DNA from: Talinum fruticosum
Taxonomy: Eukaryota; Streptophyta; Magnoliopsida; Caryophyllales; Talinaceae
Direction: 5' to 3'
NCBI GenBank assembly: GCA_021018815.1
Contig: JAITYX010000012.1
Span: 4,327,001 to 4,391,000, forward strand
Length of the DNA stretch: 64,000 nucleotides
Notes under the pieces: generated by a model
The model's input: the letters and a program-made list of their open reading frames with translations, nothing else
Databases searched by the model: none
What the model was told of the DNA's origin: nothing
Program-made: the position numbers and the translations under genes
In this document: positions 45,960 to 57,095 of the stretch, piece by piece
Position numbering within the stretch: the stretch's first letter is position 1
Layout of the letters: each line of letters starts with the position of its first letter

Positions 45960-46690
45960 CAAACTCATGAAGCCCCAAAGGACCCCGAGGCTACAAAAGA
46001 AGAAGATCCAATCCTTAAGCGACTCCATAAATTGAAAGATAATATCTCGATCTTGCAATTAATATCCGCTTCCCGAAACATAGATAGGCCTTGATTGATG
46101 CACTCAATAATATTGAGGTTTCTCCGGAAACTACGCCATAAGAAGTGGTAGAATTGGTTAACGAGTGGGGATGGAGCTATTACCTTTGATCGAAAGATCT
46201 CCAAGAAGAAGGCATTGCAACAACAATGCCCGTTACTTAACCATAACTTGCATCAACAAGTTTGTTCCCTAACCATGTAGATGTTGGATTAGCGAGAAAC
46301 GTATGTCCCTTGATAACTTCTACAAGGTTAGGAGTAGGGAGCAACAACTCTCTAAACAAACTGTCCATCTTCGAGCTTACGATAATTCCAAAAGAACGAG
46401 GCTTAGGAATAGTGACCTTGCCAATCAATATAGGGGTAGTAGAAAGGAACATCGAATTCTAAGTCATAGATATCCCAAACACCTTCAATTTGCTCCTATG
46501 ATGCCCTTGGTTACATAATGATTAGGCGGTGCCCTCAACACTTGCATTAGAATGTTAAAATGATCATCAAAGGTCAAGTTATAACCGTTAACGGGGATAA
46601 GCTTTGTGCTACTATCACTTCTAAATAATCCGGAGTTGAGATCGAGCACGATGCTAATGACGAGGAACTATATGGATTCGAGATATCGCT
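45960..46690 (+). pseudogene. T protease, unit 5 plus C-terminal completion
   Basis: Unit 5 carries the same N-part (with VDVGL at about 46276). It is the only unit to continue past DIP into the protease C-terminus: TFNLLL, then CPWLHN, then KMIIKGQVITVNGD around 46555-46590. This is the contiguous copy joined to the downstream pol. Confidence 0.75.
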
Positions 46691-47700
46691 GCCTTAAAAA
46701 AGGATGAATCACCTCTTAACTTTAATCCTTATGGAAACCCTAGTGTCAATTCAATGCATAGGAAGAAGGGGTACTTTTCAGGTGTTGCTACATGCCGAAG
46801 GGCATACGACCCTAGTTTTCTACCTCTTAAACCCACCAATAACTACAATTTTGTATAAGGATATCAACCTACTTCTAAGGAAATAGCTCAAGTCTAGTGG
46901 GAAATTCGGACAAAAAGGGTTGCACTCGCACATAGTCAACTCCATCAAGCCCTTTCCTTATTACGGTGAATGGGTAGTTCCTAAGAGAAGGAGATAACTT
47001 CCCTTATTATAGTTTTCCTGAGCCCTATTATATAAAGGAAAAGGGTATGCTAGTACCTGGCTTGGAGATTTTCAATGACTGCTATATTCTAAAAAGGAGG
47101 CACCCTACCTCTTTGGAAGGGGATAGTCCATACCAGATCGGACCAACCTCACTAGGAACAATCTTTTCGATCTTCTGTTCGGACAAGAGGGTAACCTAGA
47201 AGGGAATTTAGTCTCGCTACTCGTCACGAGCTATGTCGCACCCGCAACTCGATCCATCCAGGTTTGTCACCAATGTTGATATTGAAGGATCCAAGCACGT
47301 AAGATGAATTAACGCTAAGGAGGGCCAGGAATTTGTCTGTCCGCCTAGGAGCGCATCCTCCTTCCGAGTCTAGTACTAGGGCTTATATTTCTCCTTCGTT
47401 ATTTCCAATTCTTTTCCTAATTTTTTCATTTCTAATTTTATGTGTTCAGTTTCTAATTCTTATGTACTCGTTGCTTTATTCAATAAAGTGAACCTTTCCG
47501 CTTACTCCCCACCTCCTCTTGCTTTTAATTGTTTTTCCTCTAATGATGAACAAGTAATCACTAAAGAATTAATAAAAGTTATGGACGATCATGAAAATCT
47601 TTCTTAAGAAACAAGAACAACTAATCGGGGTCAAGTGATCAACCCCAAGAAGTTAAGATCGGGAGAACCTTGGATCCGTAAGAGCACAAGCAATTTACTT
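46691..47700 (+). other. T spacer between protease and RT
   Basis: No domain recognised. The first 150 bp align with H's minus-strand spacer at 35268-35430. T-rich repeats of TTTCTAATT occur near 47420-47460. Short open frames (46704-46886) are not convincing genes. Confidence 0.45.
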
Positions 47701-48470
47701 TGCTCCTAATAGAATCGATAGATGTCTTTGCATGGTCCTAGACATGCAGGGTCTAGATCCGAATATAGCAGAACATAAGATCCCGCTTTATGAAGTTGCT
47801 AAGCCGCTTAAACAAAAATTAAAGAGGATAAAATCGGAATGGGCTTTGAAGATTAAGGAAGAGGTTCAAAAGCAGTTAGAAGTTGGGTTCATTAAGGTAG
47901 TTCACTATCCTTAGTGGGTAACAAATGTAGTTCTAGTTCCAAAGAAAGACGACAGGGGTTCACATGTACGTCGACTTCGTGGATTTGAACAAGGCTAGTC
48001 CCAAAGATGATTTTCTATTGCTTCATATCGATCTCCTCGTGGTTAATACAGGGGTCATGCTATGCTCTCGTTCATGGACGGTTATGTTGGGTATAATTAA
48101 AGAGGATATGGAAAGGATGACCTTCATCACTTAATGGGGACTTACGGTTATGTGGTGATGCCATTTGGGATCAAGAATGCCGGCGCAACATATCGAGAGG
48201 ACAACAACAGCCTTCATCGTATGATATGATGCACAAAGAGGCTAATGTCCACAGATAGGGAGTAGGAAATTCTTCTAGAGACTTAGGAAATACAACATGC
48301 GCCTTAATCCTAAAAAGTTTGCCTTTGGAGTGACCTCGGGTAAACTGCTAGGCTATGTTGTCGGTCTTAGAAGAAATAAGGTTGATTCATCTATGATTAA
48401 GGCCATTCAGAAATCCCTTCGCCAAGCACAGAAAAAGACATAAAGAGTTTCCTAGGACATTTACATTACA
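47701..48470 (+). pseudogene. T reverse transcriptase
   Basis: The start EEVQKQLEVGFIKVVHYP matches the Tat RT opening. Then come VPKKDD, a DLNKASPKDDF-type block, LSFMDGYVGYN near 48065 and GTYGYVVMPFGIKNAGATY near 48150. After HKEANVH the YVDDMIVKS block is missing (about 48250): the sequence jumps to the region before KYNMRLNPKKFAFGVTSGKL. Without YVDD, RT cannot be active. Confidence 0.8.
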
Positions 48471-48960
48471 TCAGCCGTTTCATATCAAAACTAACTATTT
48501 GTGAACCTATTTTTAAGATGTTAAAGAAAAGATCTGAGCCCACTTGGGATGCCGAGTGCCAACAAGCATTCAAGAAGGTTAAGGAATACCCAACTAATCC
48601 TCCAGTGTTAGTTCCACCCCAATCAGGGAAACCTTTACTCATGTATCTCACCATGACGGAAACGGCTATGCGAGCCATGCTAGCTCAACTAGACGGGAAA
48701 GAAGAATGCACGATCTACTATTTGAGTAAGAAGTTCCCGGATTATGAGACTAGATATGCGCCATTAGAGAAGACATCACCGGCACTAGTCCGGGCCACTA
48801 AGAAGCTCAGGCACTATATGTTAGCCCACACGGTACATGTGGTGGCACCTATGGATCCTATTAAGTACATACTTGAGCAACAACTATAAGCAAGCAAGAT
48901 AGCAAGATGGACAGCCATGCTATCGAATTTCAACTCAAGTTTGTCCTTAAAAAGCGATTA
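48471..48960 (+). pseudogene. T RNase H
   Basis: A 123-codon open frame (48518-48889) with WDAECQQAFKKVKEYPTNPP, LTMTETAMRAMLAQLDGKEE, IYYLSKKFPDYETRYAPLEK and an APMDPIKYILEQ end. This is the classical RNase H region of Tat pol. A stop follows at 48887. Confidence 0.85.
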
Positions 48961-49450
48961 AAGGAAGGATAGTGTCGGATTTCTTAGGTGATCTACCTAT
49001 ACTTGAATCGCAACCCAAACACCTTGACTTTTCGGATGAAGACATTTTTCAAGTAGAGGTGGACGTTTGGACGATGTACATTGATGGCGCTTCCAATCAA
49101 AAGGGCTTTAGAGTAGGAATTCCTCTAGTCTCACCGAAGGGAACACATACTCCTATTTTAGTCAAACTAGACTCGAAGTCACCGATAATGTTATAGAGTA
49201 CGAAGGTTGCATCACAGGACTTGAAGCTGCTACAAAGAGCGGGGTCCGAATATTAGGGTTTTCGGTGCCTCCAGTTTGATCACCAATAAGATTTTGCAAT
49301 GGTGGAAGGTACGTAGTAAAGCCTTGGCACTCTACTAAGCATATCCGATGAATTGTCTATGCACTTTAAGAGCATCTCTTTAACTTACCTTGCTAGGGAT
49401 GATAACGAACTTGCAAATGCATTAGCGAAGTTAGCATCCATGATCAATAT
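48961..49450 (+). pseudogene. T additional (archaeal-type) RNase H
   Basis: After DFLGDLPILESQPKHLDFSD, the frame has WTMYIDGASNQKGFRVGIPL, the DGAxNxxGxGxG block of the second RNase H found in Tat-lineage elements. EGCITGLEAATKSGV follows in another frame. Its presence supports the Tat assignment. A stop at 49194 and later frame shifts inactivate it. Confidence 0.75.
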
Positions 49451-49469
49451 TCCTACTCGGCATTCATTC

Positions 49470-50395
49470 AATGCCTGTTCCCGCTGAGCGACGAAGTCAC
49501 CCTACACGCATCCGCACATCTGAAGTGTCTAATACCGACCATACCAGTTGGTATCATGAAATTTATCAGTATTTGGATAAACAAGAGTATCCCTTATACT
49601 CCACACCTAGAGCTCAATCAGCCATCGAATAATGGCTCCCCAATTCTTCATCAATCGAGGCAACTATACAAGAAAACTAATTCTAAAATTAGCTTACTTT
49701 GTGTTAATCAAGCATGCAGCATAGCGCATCATGAAAGAGATTCATGGTGGGGATTATAGACCTCATATGAATGGTAAGATCTTGGTTAAGAGGTTCGGAG
49801 ACTCGGTTATTACTAGTCGACCATGGCGGTAGACTCGTCATGATTTTTTAGAAGGTGCCATAAATGTCAAGTGTCTCGCAAATTTACAACACCAATTACC
49901 TATAAGGATTGGACTGAAAAATTGTCTTTCGCCTTGTGGGTCTATAGAACTTCTATCAAAACCTCTACGGGAGCCACGCCTTACTTCCTAGTTTATGGCA
50001 TGGAAGCAAGTGCTTCGAATCGAGATTGCCATTCCCTCGTTGAGGATAATTTCGAGAGCCAAATTCCGTAGCGTGAATGGGCCAAAGCATGTTATAAGGA
50101 GTTAGTATTATTAGATGAAAGGCGCCTCAACGTCCCGCATGATGTCCAAATATACCAGGCTCGCATATCCAGGGCATTTAATAAGAAAGGTAAGCCTCAA
50201 AATTTACAAATTTGGTCCTTAAGGAGATAAGAGCGTAAATTCAACACCCATGAGGGAAATTTAAGCCCAATTGGCATGACTCGTTTATACTTAGTTAGAT
50301 CTTACCAGGCGAACCGGTAAAATTAACTTATTTTGATGGAGAAGAGATTTTCCAATACACGAACTTAGATCAATTGAATAAGTTATATGTCTAGC
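49470..50395 (+). pseudogene. T integrase with catalytic core deleted
   Basis: The zinc-binding N-part is present: EIHGGDYRPHMNGKILVKR near 49740, HDFLEG and KCQ near 49870. The sequence then jumps directly to PITYKDWTEKLSFALWVYRT and STGATPYFLVYGMEA (49900-50010), which normally lie after the DDE core. The C-terminal part follows, ending near 50390 (NLDQLNKLYV). The missing core is roughly 150 or more residues, judged from the family plan. Confidence 0.75.
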
Positions 50396-50849
50396 ACGAC
50401 CTTAGGCAAGAGGTCGAGCCCAGACCTAACCGAGCCAAGCAATGGCAGGCGCCGGCCACCACTCGGACAATGGTGGGCTGGCCGGGCCGAGATCTTTCCT
50501 TTGATTTTGCAATTTGTTTTCAACTGGCAGTTTAGTTGGTTTTCAATTAGGCGATCCATTCATGTCTTTTATATATTTTAAGGGGCAGTCCAATTAGGCG
50601 GTCCAATTTATTTATTTATTTTTTACCTCTAGGTGATAGATAAAATATAAAAGTATAGCATAACACTTACTTTCATTTAATAATAGGTAAGCCTACAACT
50701 TACCCGAATACATAGCTAATAAAGGGAAATAATTGCAAGCACACTACTTGTAAAATACAAATAACACTATTCTAAAGAGGCCAAACTAAACCTCCTCTTC
50801 TTTTATTCTATCTTAAGAGTCTAAGTGCTAGTCTATATTTACTTTCTTT
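50396..50849 (+). other. T post-integrase spacer
   Basis: A GC-rich patch (50400-50490) then AT-rich sequence. No coding domain recognised. Confidence 0.4.
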
Positions 50850-51111
50850 CCTTTAGGGTCACTAGACTGCGATGATTTGGGTATGACTGGTTTTATTTGC
50901 CTATAACTACCTAGTATGGCATCGAATTCATCGTGCAAGGGGCACAGTTCCTTATCCCCAAACCCGAGGATGTGATGGTGAGGATCCCTATACGCCACAA
51001 CAGCCCTTAAAAGGTCTAATAGACCTTCACGTGTCGAATACCGAAAATGACATTCAACCCATAATTGGATAGCCCTACTCTATCCATATTAGTCATTTCA
51101 TGCATCCACCA
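50850..51111 (-). pseudogene. antisense DUF7745-like fragment in T
   Basis: On the minus strand: WWMHEMTNMDRVGLSNYGLN, then DLLRAVVAYRDPHHHILGFG and DKELCPLHDEFDAILGSY. This pattern (a WW start, then ALVxFWDPxxxxFxFGxxELxPTxEEF) matches the plant-specific DUF7745 domain as I remember it. One stop interrupts it. It lies between integrase and the 3' LTR in the opposite orientation to pol. Function unknown. Confidence 0.5.
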
Positions 51112-53000
51112 TGTTAGCTCAGTCATGTAATTCATTTTTTTGTATAGAAGAAGAGGATACGCTATATTCTTAGTTGGGTTCGCTAGAAGCTTTTTGAGTT
51201 GGGCCTCTTTTAGACCGACGTGGATCTATTTATAGGGTTCTCTAGAGTTCTTAGAGTCCTCATCAGTAACTCGATAATCGAGCGATCGCCAACACCCCGG
51301 GATTCGCAGCTCGCGGGCGCCGGCCATGGCCATGGGCCGACCCATTTTTGCGGTTTTCTTTGGCCGGAGCAGTGCTTGGGCCATTTTTATTGTTTACCTC
51401 AGCCTATTGCGCAAATTGTGTTATTATTTTGATCATACACTTGAGACTTTCCTTTTTCATTTTATTGTTTTCTTTTGGTGGGAATAGGGCCTAGTGTAAT
51501 TTTTTTTTTTGTTATTTTACCTAAGCTTTGTGCATCATATTAAATAAAACAATGCATTTATGAGAATTGAGTCTTGCATTTCATCCCATTTCATAAAAGT
51601 CCTCATTAAAAAAGAAAGAAAATATTAAATTAATAAACAAACACCCTACAAGGGACTCCCTAATCATGAACAACGTAAGCAGCAAGGAATCTTCTAAGTA
51701 TCATCATTGGAGTCGTCATCAAAGATGTAATTCCTGAAGTACTCCAAGATGGATGTGGAGAACCGACCACCTTCATAACCATGATAAAAGCTACCTCTGT
51801 GGTCCCAAGATTGCGAAGCTTGATGGGTTGACCCGCTGTACAAAGACCAAGGGAAGTGAAGAGGATTTTCGTCACGGTCGAAATCTTGCATGGGCAAGAT
51901 GTTTAAGCTCTCCTCGTAAAACCTATGTCCTGCATCGGAAGCATTAGGCCCGAAAGTGCTAGGTCCTGCCTTGGAAGCATTCCTATGATGTGCATGCCAC
52001 GAAGAAAGTCATGAAGAACCTTGTCTAGCATTACTACTAGAAGGTGTTTGTTGATCGGATGCATGTGTTTATGTTTCGAGTACACCAGGAAGACTACTGG
52101 AGGGTAGTGCTTTAGATCGGCGCCTCTATAAGAATGATTGGGCAATTAGCAATGACTACAAGCTTAATAAGATTAGCACTCCACTAAAAGCTCTGGATTC
52201 CCTGGAGAGTAGATTGAAATCTAATAGACATGGTCCTCGATTGCTCCCGGTCGTATTACAAAGTTTATTCGATGGTATCAGCAAGAAAAATACTTTTAGC
52301 ATACACATTCTTCTTCCGGGATTTCCGAAATTCTTACAAGGTGAGGAGATTCCCCAGGAAGAGTAACATCCACATCAAGACTCGGGATATGGATGTCTAC
52401 AAGAGTGAGTTGCCCAAAGATGGAGATTAATTTTCCTGCAAGAAATTCAAGCTATGATAAGGAAGGAGTTGAGAATTCACCAGCTAGATCATGATCAATG
52501 CAGCATGGTAGGCGTAGGATGTGGTCAAGTTCGGAAATAAGGTTAAAGGATACCCCATTTTAGCGATCGATTGCTCATTTGGATAAAGAGACCGAAAGTA
52601 TAACATGGTCAAAGGTGTATTAATCGGAACAAATGGAGGCCACGTGTTGACCTGAATTTGAGGAGTGATCCTCTCCCCAAGATACCCGCAAAACCCAAAA
52701 GGACCTTCACGAAGATCCTTCTTTCACTTAATTCTCGTGAAACAATGACATTTTGGAGAAGTTGGAGTTAGGCTCAAGGTTGAAAGTTAGCATGCATTCA
52801 AGGTTTATCAAGAAATTAGCTAGCAAGAGAAAAAGGAGCAGAGAGTTCACCACAGGTGAGCTCACGAGCAAGTGGCACGGATCGTGGGTAGGGGCGAGAG
52901 CTAAAAGCATGAAAAAATTCTTCTAAAGCATATTTTGGAGCAAATCTTAAGATTAGAAAAGCATACCGAGGTCACGTTGTTAAGGGATGATCTTGAGAAG
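51112..53000. other. T internal region without recognised domain
   Basis: Several short open frames occur on both strands (for example minus 51660-51875, minus 51903-52145, plus 52230-52430), none recognised. The part 51880-52330 is repeated in diverged form at 7401-7895. By position it could be the C-terminal continuation of the antisense mobile-domain gene. Confidence 0.4.
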
Positions 53001-53182
53001 TCTATCCCATGAATGTTAAGCCGTTCAAGATAGACATTAGCCCACGATATGGAGGTTGGAAATATGGGACGATTCATTAAATCGGGAGAATGATATGGGT
53101 AGTATTCACACAGCCTACGATCTGCATTTTGCAAATCAAGTAAGATTGCTTTTTATCCACACAAGATAAAAAGCCATATATG

Positions 53183-53901
53183 TCAGAGAAAAGGAGAACT
53201 TGAGTATACCGCAATAATTTTCCACAAGCCATTCAATGGTAGATAATTGGTTGAATTCGGCTCTGGTTTTGTATGCCACACACTAGCACGGAGGCCCCTA
53301 ATGAGCCAAGTGTATGCGGGAGCACCCCAGTTGAGCTTCTTTATTTTGTGAAGGTCCACTGAGTTTACCAAATAGTGAACATGAATCTTAACAGCTTGGT
53401 TGGAGAAGAGGATCGTATTCGGGAGAAGAGCAAGCACGATCTAAACTTGTTGTTGAGGAGAGTGTTGTGACCAGTAACCTAATATCCTCAAAGGTCTCAA
53501 AGAGAATAGTATACTTAAAACAATTTTCATGGGGGAACTTTTAGGTTGTAGGGCCAAAGAAGTGACGGAGATAGTCACAGCTTTTATACAATTTCTGGTC
53601 ATAGGCTAAAGGCTCCCGATAAGACCAAAACGGATATGACAACAAAATCAAAAGGTGTTATTGTCATCTCACCAAAAGGAAGGTGAAACATGTTACTAGT
53701 CTCCTAAAAGCGGTCACTAATGGCCCTAATGGGATCCCTCTCCCTTTTATCAGTAAGGTGGTATAAAGCAAAATAGAAAGGACAAAACCCGGCTTTATGC
53801 ATGACTTCTTCTAGAGGAATGTTCATCCTCTTGTAAGTCTCCATGAATTTAGGAATGGCTCCGCTGCTCCGAATCGAACCTTTTCGTAAACAAAAATCCA
53901 A
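53183..53901 (-). pseudogene. antisense plant mobile domain (PMD) remnant in T
   Basis: In minus-strand order: HKAGFCPFYFALYHLTDKRE (53800s), then MFHLPFGEMTITPFDFV (53690-53645), then LNWGAPAYTWLIRGLRASV (about 53335-53280). These match the PMD plan, with FHLPxGEMTITLxDV as its best-known block and NWGxxxLxxLYRxL further on. Stops lie between them. PMD proteins of plants include MAIN-like factors and many transposon-borne copies. As an antisense gene after integrase, it resembles extra ORFs reported for Tat elements. Confidence 0.65.
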
Positions 53902-54891
53902 TAAGATTTTAGCCGAAGATTTACTCTAAATGAGGAAACAAAGGAGTTTAAGCCTACTAGCTTATCGAAGGAGTAATGGCCAGCGAAGAAACGTGATTCT
54001 TGGCCTCAACTAAGAGATCATTCAGATTCGATTCATTCCGTGGGCGCCATTCTCGCTCGAGGAAAGGGTCTTGAGTAAGCTTCTCCTGGCCTAGATCTTC
54101 TAACAGGATGAGCTCTTCTTCTAAACATGTTGAGTAGAGGACATTTTTTAGAACCAATTAGTTTTCAAGAAGAAATAAAGTAAGAGAGCACAAGAGGAGT
54201 GCCGGAGTAAGAAAAGGAGTATGTGTGCCAAATGAACACACCAAGCATCAAACTCAGTCAAGGCAGCCAACCATACAAGATAAGGGTCAAGCGAGTAGTG
54301 GGAGACCAAGAGAATCCAAGCATTGCACACCGGGGCCATGCACGCCAAAGGCTGCCCGGCGCCGACCACGAGGAGCCGAGAGGTCCAATTGGTGACAACC
54401 TTTGCAACCTAGCTCTGTCCACCTATCTTGTGGAGCCTTATCAAACCATGCCATGTTACCTTTGGCCCCTTATGCATGCAAGTGGGAGTTACCGAGCATA
54501 CTAATCAGCTTTTATAGAACAATTTTATCGATCTATTTTTTACTAATTTACCCAGTGAAAACACTCGAATCATTGTCAATTTGATTATACACTAACATAT
54601 ATGTTAGTATAGCAGATTATTTAGCAAGCTTTAGATCAAAGAACAATAAAAGTTTCAAGCATCAAAATATACCAAGTTTTAGGCTTTAATCAAGCTAAGC
54701 TTAAGATCTTATTACCGGACTTTAGAACACATGCATTGTGATCAAGTCTAGGCCCCATTTTAGAGTTTAGGTTTGATTACAACCAATTCTAAGCATCACA
54801 CAATACCTTTATATCAAAAATCGAGGTAAATACCCTTTAATATCTACTTTGACCCTTCGTCTTTTTAGACTTGGTCAATGTGGGCGCTGAC
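53902..54891. other. T 3' spacer before LTR B
   Basis: It may include the start of the antisense PMD gene (minus 54157-53957, unrecognised) and GC-rich patches at 54330-54380. I see no clear polypurine tract just before 54892. Confidence 0.4.
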
Positions 54892-56842
54892 TTTGGACAC
54901 CTAAAAAGTGTCGTCTCTTATCTCTTTATTTATGTATTTTATTCTATTAGCCCGATGATGAAATCCCGAGTCATATTTGAGGATTTGGATCTCGGACTAT
55001 GATCAATTGATGTGACATAAGCTAGTAAACCATAAAGAACCCCTAGCACCAAATAAATAGCCTTTTGCATTGGGTTGGTCCACAAATTCCGTTTTCTTTC
55101 AGGCGATCCAAGAATCGGCCAAGCGTTCGGAGACAATGGAGTCTAGTGATGTGTGCTAGGAAATTCTAAGTTGACAATACCGCATTTGACTTTGTCCAAT
55201 CGGACAAGGAGTCGAAGACCGAAGACGATGTTAAAGCATTGCATTTCATGATCACGAGCATCAAAGTGTTGCGTTTAAGCTCCATAAGCTTTTCCTTTTA
55301 AAATGACGTCGTGGTTAGCGCCGCCACCCCGAAGATGTAAGTGAAACGCTGCGTTTTGGCTTGGAGAATCCCTTGGAAACATGATAGGGCGTGAAACCCT
55401 AGGAGCGCCCGAGTGGCGGCGCCCGCCAACCCGGTTCTATTCGGTTCTATCTTCTTTATCCGGTTCATTCTTTTGAGAATCTGCCCGGTTTATTTGCAGC
55501 TGCTTGGAAGGCTAATCGAGGGCAAACCCTAGATCATTTGTGACCTAGGTCCTCTTCTATAAATAGAGAGCTTTCGCTCTCATTCCATAATTGCTTTCTC
55601 CTATGCGTACTCACTGCAGTAAAGCTAACTAGAGCACTCATACCAAAATGTTACTCTACCGAAATGACTATGAACCATTCATCTCTTTCCTATTTATCGT
55701 CGTTGAATTCGTGCAAAGAGCTAAAGAATATTCAATTATTCTTATCTTTACGCACTCATTCAACCGATTTTTACTACTCTCTACATATACAGTTCACAAA
55801 AACAAGCCCATTTTCATTTTTTTATGGACGTTGCATCAAGAGATCCAACAGTAGAGATCCAAATTAGTAACGTGGACAAGCTAAGGGCAATCATGCAGAA
55901 TTCAAACTATTTCTTATTTTTATGCTTTATTTACTGCTTTCAGTATTGTGGATTAAAGAAATGTAATCGTTGTTTTAATTTCTCTCCTCCCCGATGTAAT
56001 CTTTTAGTTTTTCACTTTTCTTTTCTTTATCGCTTTCTTTATTTTTTTCCCTTTGTTTCTGTTTGGTTGCTTTAATTTATCGTTGTAGCATGTTGTATGT
56101 TTGTGTGTAGCGTGCTATTTCAATATACTACTCGAAGTAGTAATGGTCATCTTCGGACAAGCAAAATGGAAGGGTTTTCCCTCTATTTCATGCCCTCGCC
56201 CCCAAATCCGATTCTCGGTTCAACGACCGATAGAGTCAATTTTAGCCTCTTTTAGTCTTAGTTTTCCCATACTAACATTTGAAGAGTCTGTTTTTGTTTT
56301 TGTTAATTTTCATCCTAAAAACTAACTGGAGAGTCCCTTTTTATGCTTTATTCTTATTGCATCTACATCTCGATTATTTTCCGATTGCGACCTAAAAAGA
56401 CAAGTTCTAGATCTTCCAAACAGGGGAGAGGTCGCGGCTAAGGGCCGTGCCCACCACCGCCGGGTGCAGGCCGCTACCCGCACCGAGTGGTCGGCAGTGA
56501 GGCTTCGGTCCCGATTGGTGTTTTCACACCAGCCTAGCCTTAAAGCTTCACGGCATAATCAAAACCCAATTCATGTTTATCCTTTAATTAGTAAATAATA
56601 TCCCAGGAATTCTAAAAATAATTTATAAAACTAAAAAAATTAATAAAATCGTCATTCAAACTTTGTCTAAATTAGAGTTAATAAAAACCCAAAAATCTTA
56701 ATAAAATATTCATCCCCACCTTTTAAAAGGTATCTTCGAAACCCTAAAACCATTCTCTAACTTTTCCGACAACCCTTATGCCAAGGTAACATGGGGAAGC
56801 TTGGCCCGGTCCCGTGTGGGCCCCGAGGCCGTGGTTCCTACA
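54892..56842 (+). repeat. T 3' LTR (LTR B)
   Basis: It aligns with LTR A from TTGGACACCTAAAAAGTG to GTGGTTCCTACA. TATAAATAG lies at 55558-55566. Near its end it has CCCTTATGCCAAGG, the same sequence found at the junctions between T's tandem units but missing from LTR A. Confidence 0.92.
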
Positions 56843-56847
56843 ATTGG
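56843..56847. other. right target-site duplication of T (ATTGG)
   Basis: Exact copy of 35755-35759. With one copy removed, the host protease frame is continuous across the site. Confidence 0.93.
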
Positions 56848-57095
56848 TAGAGTCACTGTTCCTAAAATAGTTATGCTGGAAATTTCGTAAGCTCCAAGGT
56901 GAATAGTTTGCTTGGAGAGTTGTTGCTCTCCGATGCCTAACCTCTTGGCAGTCCTCCAAGGGTAGACATTTACAGTGGACTTGTTGTCGACTAGGGCCGG
57001 GGTATGAACTTGTTGATGCAAGTTACAGCTTAAATAAATGGCATTGTTTTGTGCAATGCCTTCTTCAGTAAGTCCTTTTGATCTAAGGTAAGGGT
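56848..57095 (-). pseudogene. H protease, N-terminal part
   Basis: An 81-codon minus-strand frame contains PALVDNKSTVNVYPWRT and LGIGEQQLSKQTIHLGAYE, ending at GTVTLPI by the insertion. The active site VDNGS reads VDNKS, replacing the essential Gly. It is clearly closer to the standard motif than T's VDIGL. Confidence 0.75.

Larger units (their letters stand above)
37696..46472 (+). repeat. five tandem ~1.77 kb units (PBS - leader - protease N-part - LTR tail)
   Basis: The landmark GACTACAC (after the PBS start) recurs at about 37702, 39465, 41246, 43011 and 44784, giving spacings of 1763, 1781, 1765 and 1773. Each unit runs from the PBS through a non-coding leader to the protease block ending near the DIP codons. 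Units 1-4 end with ~70-80 bp matching the LTR 3' tail (GTGGGCC...GTGGTTTCTACA). Unit 5 instead continues into the rest of the protease. Units differ by scattered substitutions and small indels. Confidence 0.93.
35760..56842 (+). mobile_element. Ty3/gypsy Tat-lineage element T (21.1 kb), nested in H
   Basis: Two ~1.94 kb LTRs, a perfect 5-bp TSD, PBS, protease, RT, RNase H, a second RNase H and integrase, in Tat-lineage order. The motifs (SFMDGYVGYN, MPFGIKNAGATY, YYLSKKFPDYETRY) and the extra RNase H are diagnostic of Tat/Ogre-type elements. The leader-protease part is amplified five times. A recognisable gag is missing, RT lacks its YVDD motif, and integrase lacks its catalytic core. The LTRs differ by frequent substitutions, so the insertion is old. 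Confidence 0.92.

Noticed and set aside
37696..46472. Tandem array as a satellite DNA or a host gene cluster
   Set aside because: Units contain a PBS, an LTR tail and Tat protease codons, and the array lies between the two LTRs of one element with a TSD.
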